A stretch of 64,000 nt of DNA from Haematococcus lacustris. Its lineage: Eukaryota > Chlorophyta > Chlorophyceae > Chlamydomonadales > Haematococcaceae. The translations under genes and the position numbers were made by a program. Of the stretch, positions 34,001 through 47,631 are shown piece by piece; the stretch's first letter is position 1; each line of letters opens with the position of its first letter. The notes beneath the pieces are model-generated. The model saw nothing but the letters and a program-made list of their open reading frames with translations, did not search any database and was not told where the DNA came from. The stretch covers positions 12,860,160-12,924,159 of the forward strand of contig JASKMD010000008.1 of the NCBI GenBank assembly GCA_030144725.1, read 5' to 3'.

Positions 34001-36411
34001 GGGGCTGTACTGGGCCGGGGGCTACAGCTGCATGGCACATTATGCAGCTACCTGGCAGCTGCCCCTGCAGATGGCCAGGGAGGTCAAGCAAGGGCAGGAA
34101 ACAGCAGGATATGCAGACGATGAGCTGGACAAGGACTGGCAGTGCCTCTAAACGTCTGCCTGGCTGGCTCTTTCTGTTGCCCTGCAGCCATTTTGTGCAA
34201 ACCGACCTCGCTGCCTATGTCATGCATGCTTTGTGGGGTATGGCTCTTGACCAAGGCGCATGGCATTCATTGATAGCAGATGATGGTAGCCATGCAGGCA
34301 GGCCATCAGGATAGACCCAGGCAGGCATGAGGCCTGAGTGGTGAGGACTACTTGTGCAATGATGTGCATTGATTTAATCTATGTGCATTGATGTGCATTG
34401 ATTTGGTTTATGTGCATTGATGTGCATTGATTTGCTGTATGTGCATTGATGTGCATCGATGCACGAACGACTACTAGTGCATTGATGACAGACGACGGTA
34501 GCATGCTCTGCACCTGGAGGCAGCAGCACTGCACACAACGATAGTGCTCACCAGTGTTTTTTTTGCGTAATACGTATCGATCGGAACCAAAAGCTCGTTT
34601 TCTAGGCCTGGATTTCGTTACCAAACGGACCCTTGCGTTGGCTGGCCTCGGCTGCTTCGTAACCGAAAAATGTCTTTTTATGTATAAAATATATATATAC
34701 CGTACTCTCCCTTTTGATTCCCTATCCCGAATCGTTTTTTGTCCTTCGGGAAACCGGGAATGATTAAACAATGTACTTCTCTGGTCTTTCGGGAAGTAGT
34801 CAAACAATTATTTGACCTTGACGAAAGTGCCAGCAATGGACCAGTTTGTGGTCCGGGGCATCAGTGCCGCCGACGCAGCTGATAATCTGCACCGTGAGCT
34901 CCTTATGCACGATGAACAACGCTTCCAAGTGTCTCTTGATCGTCAAGCGGCAATGATTGAGAAGCGACTACCTGGGACCACCAACTTTGGGCCTTCTCCA
35001 CGCCTCAATCTTGCCGCATCGCCCAACACACCTCCTGCTCTCGCACGCACCGGCAAGGCGTATGAGAACTGGTAGCAAACTGCTAGGATTCAGCCCACCC
35101 TGGGCTGGGCCAGAGGGAGGCGGGCCAGGCTGGGGCAAAGGCTAGTGCGGCGGGCCAGGCCGGGGTGGCAATAAGGGTGGCTGCTATGCATATATGCATA
35201 TGGCTGGGGCATGCCCAGGGCAAGGTCGAGGGAGGTGGGCCAGGCTGGGGCAAAGGCTGAGGTGACTCACAGGACAGGCAAGGGTGGTATCCAGGCTGGC
35301 AACCATGTCAAGGGGGGAGGTGACTGGTCATACACGGTCAGCCGGCCAAGGCGGGGTGCTTTGGCCAAGGCAACAGAATGGGTGGCGGCAAGTCTGAATG
35401 CTCCAAGGCAGATGATAAGATATGCCGCCACTGCCAGCAGTGGCAGGAGAACCACGACTGTATTAGCGAGGTTCAGTGCCCCATGTGACATGGTCAGGTG
35501 ATAAGGCCACTAGAAGAGAGGCCACGACAGTAGACTATGTGGATCATATGATTTTGATGCGAGATTAATGGAGTGGGAGGCTTGATTATTTCTATGCACG
35601 AAGACGTTCTTAAAACTAACTTTAGACGTACTTTGGCCATCGGGGAATTTGAAACAATGAAAAATATGGCTCGGGAATAATGTTTTAATTATAGTTTCCG
35701 AGGCCTCGGGAATCAAAAGGGATAGTACGGTATACATCTTTTGGCATAAGAAAATGCTGCGATACTTGTTTTTCGTTACCAGTCGGGACCAACTGCGTAA
35801 CCAGTCATGTGATGGTCCTGGACCCTTCGTTACGAGCATCAGCTTGGCTGTTCTGAAAAAAAAAAACCTGGTGCTCACCACTCGGCAGATAAATGCTGGG
35901 TTTGGTGTCCCAGCCAGCCCTCCCCCTCACCTCACCTCTGAGTGCCGCTGCCATCACTGACCACCAGCTGCACCACAGCCGGCTCCGCCCTGCTGCAGGC
36001 AAGGCTCACAGAGTCCCGGGTCAGGGGCGCTGAGGGCGAGCCAGGGCCAGGGCTGGGGCCGGAGCTGATGCTGGGTCTCAGGGATAAGGCTGACATCAGC
36101 GAGGACTGGCTGGCACTGGCTGTGTGCAGGGCCGCTGAGCTGGGTGTCATGGGAGGCGGCAGCAGGTGCTGCTGCGTGGCAAGGCTGCTGGTGGGCAGAA
36201 GGTCTGAGGAGCTGGACACAACCCTCTGCAGCCACCCCCTGCTGGATGTGGTGTGAAGGGCAGGGTAGCTGCTGCGTGATGGAGGGCTGTGTGCACCGGA
36301 TACGGTGGTGGCAAGCGCTGCTAAGCTGCTGCTAATTGAGTGGGGAAAAGAGAAGGGGTGGGACGCAGGGTCGCTTGCCCGCTCCCTGCAGGGCAGCACC
36401 CATTTTATCAT
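31093..36411 (-). CDS. HtrA/Deg-family serine protease with C-terminal PDZ domain
   Basis: HtrA proteases degrade damaged proteins. Exon 1 (ATG 36411 to 35936) encodes a Ser/Pro-rich leader, probably an organelle transit peptide, then [16 protein letters not shown], the usual start of an HtrA domain. It joins in phase to exon 2 (33926-33791; [10 protein letters not shown]). Exon 3 (from about 33685) supplies the catalytic His ([13 protein letters not shown]). Exon 4 (about 33183-32990) has the Asp ([12 protein letters not shown]). Exon 5 (about 32740-32530) has the Ser ([17 protein letters not shown]). Later exons give [12 protein letters not shown] and [20 protein letters not shown], a PDZ domain. 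The last exon (to TGA 31093) ends [12 protein letters not shown]. The triad is intact. The layout suits the HTRA2/DEG14 type. Intron 1 (33927-35935) contains a hAT element; other introns hold minisatellites. Confidence 0.85.
32259..32392. repeat. GGACAAGGGCA minisatellite in HtrA-like intron
   Basis: About eleven units of 11-12 bp (GGGCAGGACAA with small variants) run head to tail. It is intronic relative to the minus-strand protease gene and has no coding potential of its own. Confidence 0.85.
32850..32955. repeat. GCAGGCAGCTGGGCAG minisatellite in HtrA-like intron
   Basis: Six units of about 16-17 bp (GGCAGGCAGCTGGGCA or GGCGGGCAGGCAGCTG) lie between the exon carrying the catalytic Asp and the exon carrying the catalytic Ser. 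Confidence 0.85.
34352..34465. repeat. TGTGCATTGA minisatellite
   Basis: GTGCATTGATGTGCATTGATTT is repeated four times with small changes. It lies in the large first intron of the HtrA-like gene, about 90 bp left of the hAT element. Confidence 0.85.
34552..35870. mobile_element. Non-autonomous hAT-like DNA transposon (1,319 bp) with 8-bp target duplication
   Basis: GTGCTCAC is present at 34544-34551 and 35871-35878, flanking an element that begins CAGTGTTTTTTTT and ends AAAAAAAAAAACCTG (reverse complement CAGGTTTTTTTTTTT). An 8-bp duplication and CA-G termini fit the hAT superfamily. Further in, TATACCGTACTCTCCCTTTT (34696 onward) is mirrored by its near-perfect reverse complement at about 35708-35735. 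CGTTAC/GTAACG words are clustered near both ends, as subterminal hAT repeats are. The middle (34840-35500) has a G-rich internal duplication and no transposase domain. An 87-codon open frame at 34812 is unrecognised. Confidence 0.75.
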
Positions 36412-37218
36412 GTCATGTCAGCACGATGTGTTCATCATGATCAGAGCACTGAGGCTGTCATCAGGCCTGTAATGTCATTCAGTGTATAGAGTGCTGAAGC
36501 TTCAATGGTAGCAGTTCCATTGGCAGGCATGGTGTGCATGAGGAGCTGGCACATCTACCATGCAGCAAGCCCCAGTGCTCCAAAGCTGCACCCGGCGAGG
36601 AAGGGCAGGACGCTGGCTGCACGTGTGGGCCGCTGGCGCTCCGCCTGCAGGTCACAATTGGGCCAATGAGGTAGCTTGGGCCAGTCAGCTAACCGGGTGC
36701 CGGGACCCTGGACACACTGGCTGCGGGACACTCCTGGAAATGTCAAATGCCTCTGTGCCGCTGCTGAGGGTCAATATCCCTTCCCCCTGGACATACCATC
36801 ATGACGAGGATTGGCACTGGCTGCGTCAAATTGCACGCTTGCTGCAGCCGCAAAAGCTGCAGCAGCTGAGAAGGTCTCATCGGCGAGATCGAGACCCCAG
36901 CAGGTTGCCTCCGAAATGGTGGATTGTCTTGAGCTGAAGATTGAGCGTCCGTTTGCGAGCATGAAAGCGCCGAGGCGAAGAAAAAGCGTCGTACATGCTT
37001 GCTTGTCATGACAAAAACTACAATCCGTCATAGTTGCCCTGAATGGTGGCGGAATTGCGTGTTGCCTTAGTCGGCACAGTCCAGTAACTTTGACATCCAT
37101 AATCCTCATCTGTAACTCCGCCCTTGGTTGCCTATTTATGGAAATGTGTGTGGAAATCATGTGTGTGACAAGCACGAAAATCCTTAGTATATGTAGCTGC
37201 CTCGCGTTGCTATTGTTT
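36412..37218. other. Intergenic; nothing recognised
   Basis: This is the region upstream of the HtrA-like start codon. Open frames exist on both strands but show no family motif, and no splice-phase-consistent model could be built. It presumably contains the HtrA-like promoter; no clear TATA box is visible. Confidence 0.4.
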
Positions 37219-37628
37219 ATGGCGAGGAAGAAGAGACGAACCGGTGTGGGTGGGCCTAGAGCAGTGCCGGAGGACCCCGACTTCGACATAGTTGACCGCG
37301 ACGAGGCAGGCCAACCCGACTTGACCGAGGCACAGCGCAAAAGGAAGGCTTCAGGAGAGGCCCGCGCTGCCCGCAGCAGGGGCAATACGTTCCACGCAAG
37401 AAAGGCCAAGTTAGCCCACCTCACCGACCACCTCCCGCAAGCGCTTTGGGACGCCTTCCTTGACAAGGCTGTGCCTCCACGAGTGAAGGCCCAGGGCCTC
37501 GTCCCACTGAGCTGTGCTACTGGACTAACCGCCCAGCCATGCCAAAGCCAGGCCAGCCAGGCCAGGAGTGGGTGGAGATACCCGACAAGCCCCTGTTGCT
37601 CAAGTGGCAGCGCAAGCTGCAGCAATAG
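37219..37628 (+). pseudogene. Transposon-derived ORF with Fanzor-family-like C-terminal tail, frameshifted
   Basis: ATG at 37219 opens MARKKRRTGVGGP, an acidic stretch (PEDPDFDIVDRDE), then basic HARKAKLAHLTDHLPQALWD. Near 37500 the frame must shift by one base. The next frame then reads ELCYWTNRPAMPKPGQPG and EWVEIPDKPLLLKWQRK to a TAG at 37626. ELCYW followed by PA-K/P-G, then DKP, has the same spacing as the tails of the relics at 24.2 and 29.4 kb (ELC(W/Y)W, PAKGKEY, DKPPKA). The RuvC-III box is missing, so this may be an internally deleted derivative. A run of eight A residues follows the stop. Confidence 0.4.
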
Positions 37629-37837
37629 CCAGCTACAGCTCAAGACAATGTCAACATAAAAAAAACAATGAACCCCTCACAAAGGGGATGTGTGTGGCGC
37701 AGGCACTGGCACAGGCACACACACCAGAAGACTGAGCTGAAGTGCGCATTAGGCACACTGTCGGTAGCCTTTACAATGATGAGCTCGCAGCCCGGTTCGA
37801 TTCCAACTCTTGCTTTATTTTTGTGTAGCATGACTCT

Positions 37838-37880
37838 GCATGACGCTGCATGACTCTGCATGACGCTGCATGAGGGCTGT
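37838..37880. repeat. GCATGACTCT/GCATGACGCT minisatellite
   Basis: Four alternating 11-bp units of CTGCATGACT and CTGCATGACG. DNA from 37881 to 38441, the 3' flank of IFT80, shows no other feature. Confidence 0.75.
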
Positions 37881-38441
37881 GGGGTTCAGGAGTTGCCTGT
37901 TTTTGTTGCCAGATTATATCCGCCTAGTTGAAAGTTAGCTTACACATGCCTTACAAATGCCTGAGCTACATCACATCGCTGGCATGGGCATGGGCGCAGT
38001 GGTGCATCGGGCGTAACACATTCACATAGCACATTATTCACTCATGCCCACAGCTGGTTTGACTGTTATGTTGGCTGTTATGATGGTGTTGGTGGCATCT
38101 GATATGTCCAAACAATGACCCCACGATTGCCAGATGACGATGAGGTGGGGCCCCGACGAGCTTAGTAGCATGCTTGCATGCTCTGCCGCTGAAAGCTACT
38201 CCAGTTAATTTGGCAGCCCTGCGGCACTGCTGCATGGTTCAGCATGTGGCAAGCGCCTGACGCTGCTGTCACAGCCACCAGCAAGGTGTATATGCCTGGG
38301 CCCTGATGAGGGTGTTGGGGCTGCACCGTGGGCATCAAGCCCCATCACACGGGCAGAGAGTGAGCCGGCTTGACCCGCTTGAACGCCTGAACATGCCAAG
38401 GCTGCTGGCTGGCGGCAGGCCCAGTGACCAACTCTGGTCAA

Positions 38442-41400
38442 TCATACGTAGCGCTTGGCTCCAGGCCTCTGCGCCTCCTTGGCTTTCTCTTCCAAGATGC
38501 GCTGCTTGATCTGCTTCTCGTCCAGGGCAACCTGCTCGAACAGCTCCTGGAACTGAGGGATGCTCTCCTCCGCTGCTGCAGCTGCCAGGTAGCTGCACAA
38601 CAACACCAGCAGCAGCAGTGGGTCCCATCAAGGGTGCATCCTCATGTCCCCAAGGGCGAAGGTGCAAATGAGGGTATCCCAGCCAGCACCCCTACCCACA
38701 CAGGGCCGGGCTTGCACAGCATACAAGCAGCAGGCCACCCTCTGTCAGCCTTGCTACGCGCTGCCCACAGCCGAGCATAGCCTGCTAGCAAGGCTGCTCA
38801 AAGCCCAGCGAGGCCTGGGCAAAGGCAAGCAAGCCAGTAATGCGGCATGGCCCGACTGGACTCACCGCTGCCTGTACCACAACACTGTGTCTGTGTGCTG
38901 CTTGTATTGCTGGGCCAGTGCCAGGGCCCGCTCCCATCTGAACAGCTTGATATTCAGCTTGATGGCACGGTACGTCAGACCTGCCTGCAATCCCCACCAG
39001 AAGAGGTGTTGGCACAGCCCCACATGGAGCCACACGGTGCGGATGGGAGTGCAAGAGGGAGGCTCAGGGTAGGCCCAAGGGGGTCTGCAGGGCATGGGCT
39101 GGCCTCCTGGCATTCGCTGCCTGAGTATGGAAATGTAGGTCAAGGGTGCGGGTAAGGGTTCAGATCCTCACACTGCATTACTCCAACCCAGCTGCTGTCT
39201 CTCCCTGTGAAGGACATTCTGACCAGCTGGGCTGCTTGGTAGGGGGCCTGGCCTGGGCTGCTCTGAGCGGCCTCTGCCTCAAGCCCCACCTGTACCAAGA
39301 TTGACTCCGCCTCATTCGGGCGGCGTCGGTACATGGCCAGCTCTGCATTGCGCCCCTCTTCAGTGGGAATCATCTTGACTTTGAGCACGAAGTGCAGCTT
39401 GTCCACCTCGTCGATGGCTGCAAACGCCACCTCTGCGGTGTTCAACTCCTTCTGGGCCATGGCCACAGCGGCCAGGGAGGCCCACATGCTGGGGTCCTGC
39501 TCACATGCACACAGGGCAGGCGCTAAGCAGCAGCACAGCAACAGCCAGAGCCGTCACACTGATTCACCAGGCACTTGATGACAACAGCTGTACACCAATA
39601 CAACTGTCAGTCTGGTGGTCAGTCTGGTGGTCAGTCTGGTGGTCAGTCGGATGGTCAGTCAGTCTGGTGGCTAGGCTCTGCCCATCATATGCCACTGTGT
39701 GCTGTCAGGCAGCGCGTCTCTGACAGGCACTGACACCTGGTTTTGCATCCAGAGCAGCACCAGGGTTGGGGGTGTAGGGTTAAGGGGGGTTGGGTAGATA
39801 TGTGTAGGGGCGTGCTACCTTGATGAAGCGGCATAGCCTAGTTGCCTTGTCCCACTGTCCGGTCTTTACAAGGTCATACAGGGCCAGGGGGTACGGGCTG
39901 GTTGCTACCGACACCAGCACGCCATCAGAGCGGCGGATGAGGGCCTTGGAGCCTGCACCTCAGGGGCACAGCAGGCAGCAGTTGAGAGGTGTGCATCACA
40001 CCGGCATCACAGGCAGTGCTGAGGGCTAGGCATGAGCCAGGCAGGCAGGCAGGCAGGCAGGAGAGGCAGGCACGAGGCAGGCAGGCGTAGCAGATGAGTC
40101 AGTCAAGGCGTGGCAGGCGAGGCAGGAGGCAGGCGAGAGCCAGGCAAGACACACCCGGTGTGTACCAGGTTGCATCACCCCAGCTGGAGCCGTACCTGAG
40201 AAATACTGGATGTGCGATGCTTTGCCAAAGTCTCCATCGCCCTTCACATAGCGTGCCTTACTCAGCAGCTCCTTGTCGCAGTAGACCTCCATGGGGTAGT
40301 ACCACACAGTCTGAGCACAGGCGGAGCAGTGGCGCTGGCAGCAGTGACAGTGCAGGAGGGTGCTGGCATGCAGCTAGGCGCTGACCCTGCAGCAGCCTGG
40401 GTACAGCAGGGGCACCCCGAGCTTGCTGGAAGTCAGGCCGCAGCCAACAGCCTCACCAGCTTCTGGTCCACCATGGCCGCCAGCATGCCAGTGGAGTCAT
40501 GCCAGGTGGCGCTGTCCACCATGGAGGCCAGCTTGGCCACTGAGCGCTTGATGATGGGCACAATGTACAAGTCGCGGTTGCGGTCTATGAAGATGAGCTG
40601 GCGGTCATGGGAGGTGCCCACCTGTCACACACAGCCTCAGAGGCTGTGACGTCAGAAACTACATGTGTGACCAGCGGCTCCATTGCCCTCGCCACATCAC
40701 ACTTCACTATGTTTCTCTTTGCCACCCTCCTCAGCCCTCCCAACCTCTTTCTCTGCCTGTTTAACCACTTCTACCACCCTCTTCAACCTCCTCTGCCACC
40801 CTCCTCCGCCTCCTCTGCCACCCTCCTACTCCTCTACTGGCACCCTCCTCTGCCTCCGCTGCCCACCCCTCAGCCTCGTCACCTGGCTCAGCGCAACCTC
40901 CCTGATCTCTAGGTGGTGCTGGATGGGCTCGCCCATGGGCCGTCCCTGTGCTGCGTCAAACAGCCTCACAGTGCTGCCATTGCTGGTCTGGCCGGCATCC
41001 AGCACAGCCACGGTGTCATTAGATAGGCTGATCATCTGGCGGTTGAGGAGCTCCGTGCGGAGACCTGCACCCAGACCAGCAAAGAAGCAGGGCATGGACT
41101 GGACAGCAGCTGATTCTTGACGTGGGCGAACACACTGCAAGTTCCACAACAACAGCAGCGGCTTATGAGGCTGCATCAGCAACAGACGCTTGACAGAGCA
41201 CAGGGCTGGTGTTACTTCAGGCCTCAAGCTTGGCTGCTGCTGTCAGAGACTCATGGCCATGCGCATGGCTGCTGCTGTCCATGCACTGCGGGGCGCAGGG
41301 CGGCGACGGCCCAGGAGCAGGCACCTTGTGACCGTGGGTTGCATATCTGTCGTCCCTCGTAGGTGAACAGCTGGATGCCAGTGGCGTTGTCCATTAGCAG

Positions 41401-43314
41401 GAAATGGCGCTCGCACTGCAGTGCCAGCGTCACCGTGTCCTTCAGGTCGAAGATGTGAGGGGTGTTCCAGTTGCTGGTGGAGTAGATGTGGCACTGGGTG
41501 GATGTGGCCACGATGAGGAAGTTGAAGCCTGCGGCCTCACACACACACACACAGGCAGACAGCCTTGCACCAAGCATACCACGGGAAGTCCCAAGCCCCC
41601 TGCCATTCGTCTGGGAAGTTGTTGTTGAGGGTGTAGGCTGCCTGGGTGGAAGGGCATGCATATGTGGTAAGGCATGCATGCATAGGGGGCGTTACCCTAC
41701 GAGCAGGCAAGTGTGGCAAGTGAAGGAGGTGGGGGACCATGCAGGTGAGGGAAGCATGCAGACGATCAGCCATGCGGCCAAACCTGGAGGGCAGGGGAGG
41801 CAGGCAGGCAGGCCATGCAGGCTGGCTTGTGGATGCTTGGATGGATGGTTGATTGGCTGTTCCTCACCCAGGGACACCTTGACCACCTTGTCCCTAAAGT
41901 CCAAGTCATCCACCGTCTCGCTGAGGATGTCCTGCACCAGCAGCTTGCAGCTGTCCTCCAGGTTGACGCGCACACGCCCGTCCTCCAGTGCAATGTCAAC
42001 CACCTGGCCGTGCATTATGGCGCCGGTGCCCCCCGCAGCCGCCAGCTGCGTGCCGTCTGCGGTCCAGCTGATGCTGAGTAGTGAGCCGCACTTGAGGTGG
42101 CTCTTGGAGTGCGCCCAGCCCATGCTATCGCACAGCTGCAGCGTGTCAAAGCTCCCCACAGCAAACAGGTCGCCGCTGGGGGACCAGGCCACGGATGTGA
42201 CCGAGTAGTCAAAGGGCGAGCTCTGGTACAACAGCCTGCCGTAGCTGTCCCACACCTGCGGCCAGGCAGGGGACCCAGGGCAGGTACTGCTGGAACCCAG
42301 CACAGCTGGTGCTGCCACCTTTGCGCCTGGCAGGTGTGGCGCCTGCAGCTACCAGGCATGCAGGGCGTGAGTCAGAAGCTTGCCTGACTACATGTGCTGG
42401 GCGGTGGCTGGTCGTCCAGCTGGCTGGGCCCCACCCCCTGACCTTGTACTTGCAGTCCTCGCCCCCAGACACAATCATGTGGTTGATGGCACTCCAGTCC
42501 ACCTTCAACACAACGCCCTCATGAGCTTTCCATGATGTCTGCTTGCTGCTGGACTGCACAGAGTTGATGACGATGTTGCAGCCTGTGCTGTAGCACAGCT
42601 GGTCTGAGTCTGCTGCCCACACGACTGAGTACACGGGGCTGTCTGTCTGTGCCAGCGTGGACCGCAGCATGCCGTTGCGTGACCAAATTTTCACGCTGCC
42701 ATCCTCCCCAGCGGTTGCCAGGGCAGTGCCTGCAAACAGGCACTCAAGGTGAGAGGCACACCTGCTCGACGAGTACACATGCCCAAAGCAGACATGGCTC
42801 TGGCGCACCATCGTAGCTCCATCTTAGAGCAACACAAGCTCCTGTGTGGGCCTCCACATTCTTTTCCAAGCGCCCCGTGCGGCTTAGTATCTTGAAGGTT
42901 CCTGCCAAAGGCATGTGTAGTTACACTGGGTCAGCTGTAGCCAGGGGTACTGCTTGTTGCGATAGCGATGAGAGGCTGTGACGCACCATTGGTACATCCC
43001 ACTGCAAAAACGTCTGTGCCGCCCGCTTGGTTTTTCTTGGAGCTGAGTGGATACCAATGTATGTCAGTGAAGTAGGCATCCAGCTGGCAGACCTGCACAT
43101 GTATGGAGTACAACAGAACAGGACCTCCATTCCTTCTTAGTTCAGATGACCTGTTACCATGCTTGCACACCTTGCCCTCAGACTCGCCAATGCTGTTCCA
43201 TTTGTGAATTGTCTGGTCGTCGCTGCAGGTAAAGAGCTCGTTCCAAACGCTCCAGCCACATGCGCTTGCGATTTCGCTGTGCACAGAGGTAGCTGCCTTG
43301 ACTTTCAATCTCAT
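38442..43314 (-). CDS. IFT80: Intraflagellar transport protein 80 (IFT-B complex, WD40 repeats)
   Basis: IFT80 is a WD-repeat subunit of the anterograde IFT-B train required to build cilia. About fourteen exons align in order with the family. The start (ATG 43314) is [10 protein letters not shown] then [15 protein letters not shown]. Next are [27 protein letters not shown] and [16 protein letters not shown] (about 42660). Then come [30 protein letters not shown] (42255), [25 protein letters not shown] (41870), [12 protein letters not shown] and RHFLLMDN. Further on are [14 protein letters not shown] (about 41030), [19 protein letters not shown] (about 40600), [14 protein letters not shown] (40300), [20 protein letters not shown] (about 39850), [15 protein letters not shown] (39420) and [20 protein letters not shown] (about 38900). 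The last exon (38594-38442) is acidic, helical and Gln/Lys-rich, ending in a TGA. Two WD40 propellers and the helical C-terminal region are all represented. No frame breaks were seen. Confidence 0.95.
39597..39672. repeat. TCTGGTGGTCAG minisatellite in IFT80 intron
   Basis: Five to six 12-bp units (CAGTCTGGTGGT) head to tail. Another CAGG-rich tract (40029-40090) occupies the neighbouring IFT80 intron. Confidence 0.85.
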
Positions 43315-43449
43315 CTCAAACCGCAAATGTTAGTACATGTCAAGAGGTCAATCTAGCAAAGGGTAAGTTAGGGTAAGAGGACGTTCCATCCGTTCGATGC
43401 GTAACACTCAAGCACTGAAGCCGCTCAAGCCGCGGACAGTAACACGGAA
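43315..43449. promoter_or_regulatory. Putative bidirectional promoter, IFT80 (-) and small gene (+)
   Basis: Only 135 bp separate the IFT80 ATG (43314, minus) from the ATG at 43450 (plus). The spacer is less GC-biased than its flanks and contains GGGTAAGTTAGGGTAAGAGG. No TATA box is evident on either strand. A shared promoter is inferred from spacing alone. Confidence 0.5.
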
Positions 43450-43796
43450 ATGGCGAGTGAGGGCGCTGCGGCGCACTTATTGCTGTTGCACACACCTAGT
43501 ACAGACAACTGGTCCAACATGCTTCGAGCTGGTCATGCACATCATGGGCGGCCACTTCAGAACGGGTTCGTGAACCGCTTTGCGACGCATACCCTGCAGG
43601 TCAGCCCACCCCCCCTCGTCTACTCCCACTCCACTCATTTCAGCCCATCCGGCTCTCCACCCTGCAGCCCAGCCTCATTGCAACAGCGCCCCTGCCCTGT
43701 TGCAGCAATGAGCATAAGGATAATGTCGACTGGGGGCGAGGCTTTTGTCTGCGGCACAGAGACCCCCAGGTCCCATTTGGACTGTCCTACACTTAG
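43450..43796 (+). CDS. Small two-exon protein (about 77 aa), divergent from IFT80
   Basis: Exon 1 (43450-43599) encodes MASEGAAAHLLLLHTPSTDN, then WSNMLRAGHAHHGR and FVNRFATHTLQ, and ends at a GTCAGC donor. A 113-bp intron ends at AG 43712. Exon 2 (43713-43796) encodes HKDNVDWGRGFCLRHRDP and ends FGLSYT-TAG. Lengths are exact multiples of three (50 and 27 codons). The alternative CAG acceptor at 43705 would put a stop in frame. I do not recognise the family. Its head-to-head position with IFT80 and its small, Trp/His/Arg-rich, non-secreted sequence would fit a ciliary or axonemal factor, but that is inference. Confidence 0.5.
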
Positions 43797-44051
43797 TGGT
43801 CCAAGCAGCAATGATGGAGACCAGGGAGCAAGCATTTCAAAAAAGTCGACACATTGGAATCACTGGAGACAGCCATTTTAGTATCTAGAAAGGAGGACAG
43901 TAGGAGGACAGCAGAGTAGGACAGCGGCATGCAGTTTGAAAATAAACAATGGAAGGGTGAACAAGGTGAGTCCTGAGGTTGAGCTTCGTCCTAACACCCC
44001 CTTTCCCTCCACTCGTCGCAGCTTGCACTTCATCCATCCGACATTGTCGCT

Positions 44052-46571
<2,520 letters not shown>

Positions 46572-47630
46572 GTGGTCTCCACTTGGTCTAACCTGACCTG
46601 CCGCCTCTGCACCTTTTCTTAGCCAATGATGGCTGGGGACGTCTCCGACAGTGCTGAGAGGATGGTGTGGACTGTGTTTGTGATTCTGTTGTGTGTGGCC
46701 ATGCAGCCTTGCGGTGCCAAGCACTGCCTTTAAGTGTGGTCATGGACGGCCATTCATGCCAAAAGGAATGGTGACCGCCAGAGGGAGGCTGCGTCATGCC
46801 ACCAACAGCTCATTGATCTTGGTATGGACCTGCCTTGCACTGCGACCAAATGTCGCATGTGGTAGCAGCAGTATCTTGCACGTAGTTCATCTCGCAGATG
46901 CCGGAAACATACAGCCTTACAGCCGGAAACATTTTGCCATTCCTTTATTCGTGGGGATTGTTTGACACGATTGTTTGCAGAGGTCGGCTTTAGGCCATGC
47001 TGACACAAAGCATAAGTTAGCAAACTCTTGGTGAAGCACTCGCTTGTTCTAACACCTCTGCCGCAGAGGAGGGAGTTGTGTAGGCCTCACCCTCAAACTG
47101 GTTTAACACTCGTCTATCACGCGCACGCTGCAACTTTGTGACTGTGACAGCCAAAAAAGGAAAAACAGTGACCTAGAAACTGCTCTCGTAAAGGGGTTAT
47201 AGGTTTTCTTGTGTGACAGCCGTTATCCTTGTTCTGATGTAATCTACAGCAGCGCAGAAGGCTAGGCTTAAAGGGCCACAGCGGGCGCAAGATGCGGGCG
47301 CGTGATAGCGACGTGGGCCAGCTTGACCGCTCACTGCAGTCTAAGCTCACTCTCGCGCCGCTGCTCATCCTACTGTCGTAGCTTCAGCTTACGAACCAGA
47401 TGTCGCAGCAAGCGGGTCGGCTCGTGCCAACGCTGCTACGCCACCATACGCCGGACGTCCTCCTTCTGCTGCTTTTGCTTATCCGCGGAGTTGTGTCTTT
47501 TTCGCCTTTCCCCTTTCGCCTTCCCTGCTCCTGCCAACCCTGCCTCCCCTGTTTCCGCCACCTTTGCCTCCCCTGTTCCCAGCCTCTCCCAGCCCAGCCA
47601 TCAGCCATCAGCATCAACCGATGTCAGTAG
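46572..47630. other. 3' region of AHCY and intergenic DNA; no gene recognised
   Basis: A TGTAA, the usual green-algal polyadenylation word, occurs near 47236 (GATGTAATC) and could end the AHCY transcript. The frames open between 47300 and 47630 are Ser/Cys/Leu-rich in one frame and Arg/Gly-rich in the other, without a family motif. Confidence 0.4.
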
Positions 47631-47631
47631 C

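Noticed and set aside
34812..35075. 87-codon ORF inside the hAT-like element as transposase
   Set aside because: It shows no RNase H-like or hAT dimerisation motif and is far too short; the element is treated as non-autonomous.
37780..37815. GGTTCGATTCC resembling a tRNA B box
   Set aside because: The flanking bases do not pair to form a T stem, no A box lies at the right distance upstream, and no acceptor stem can be drawn.
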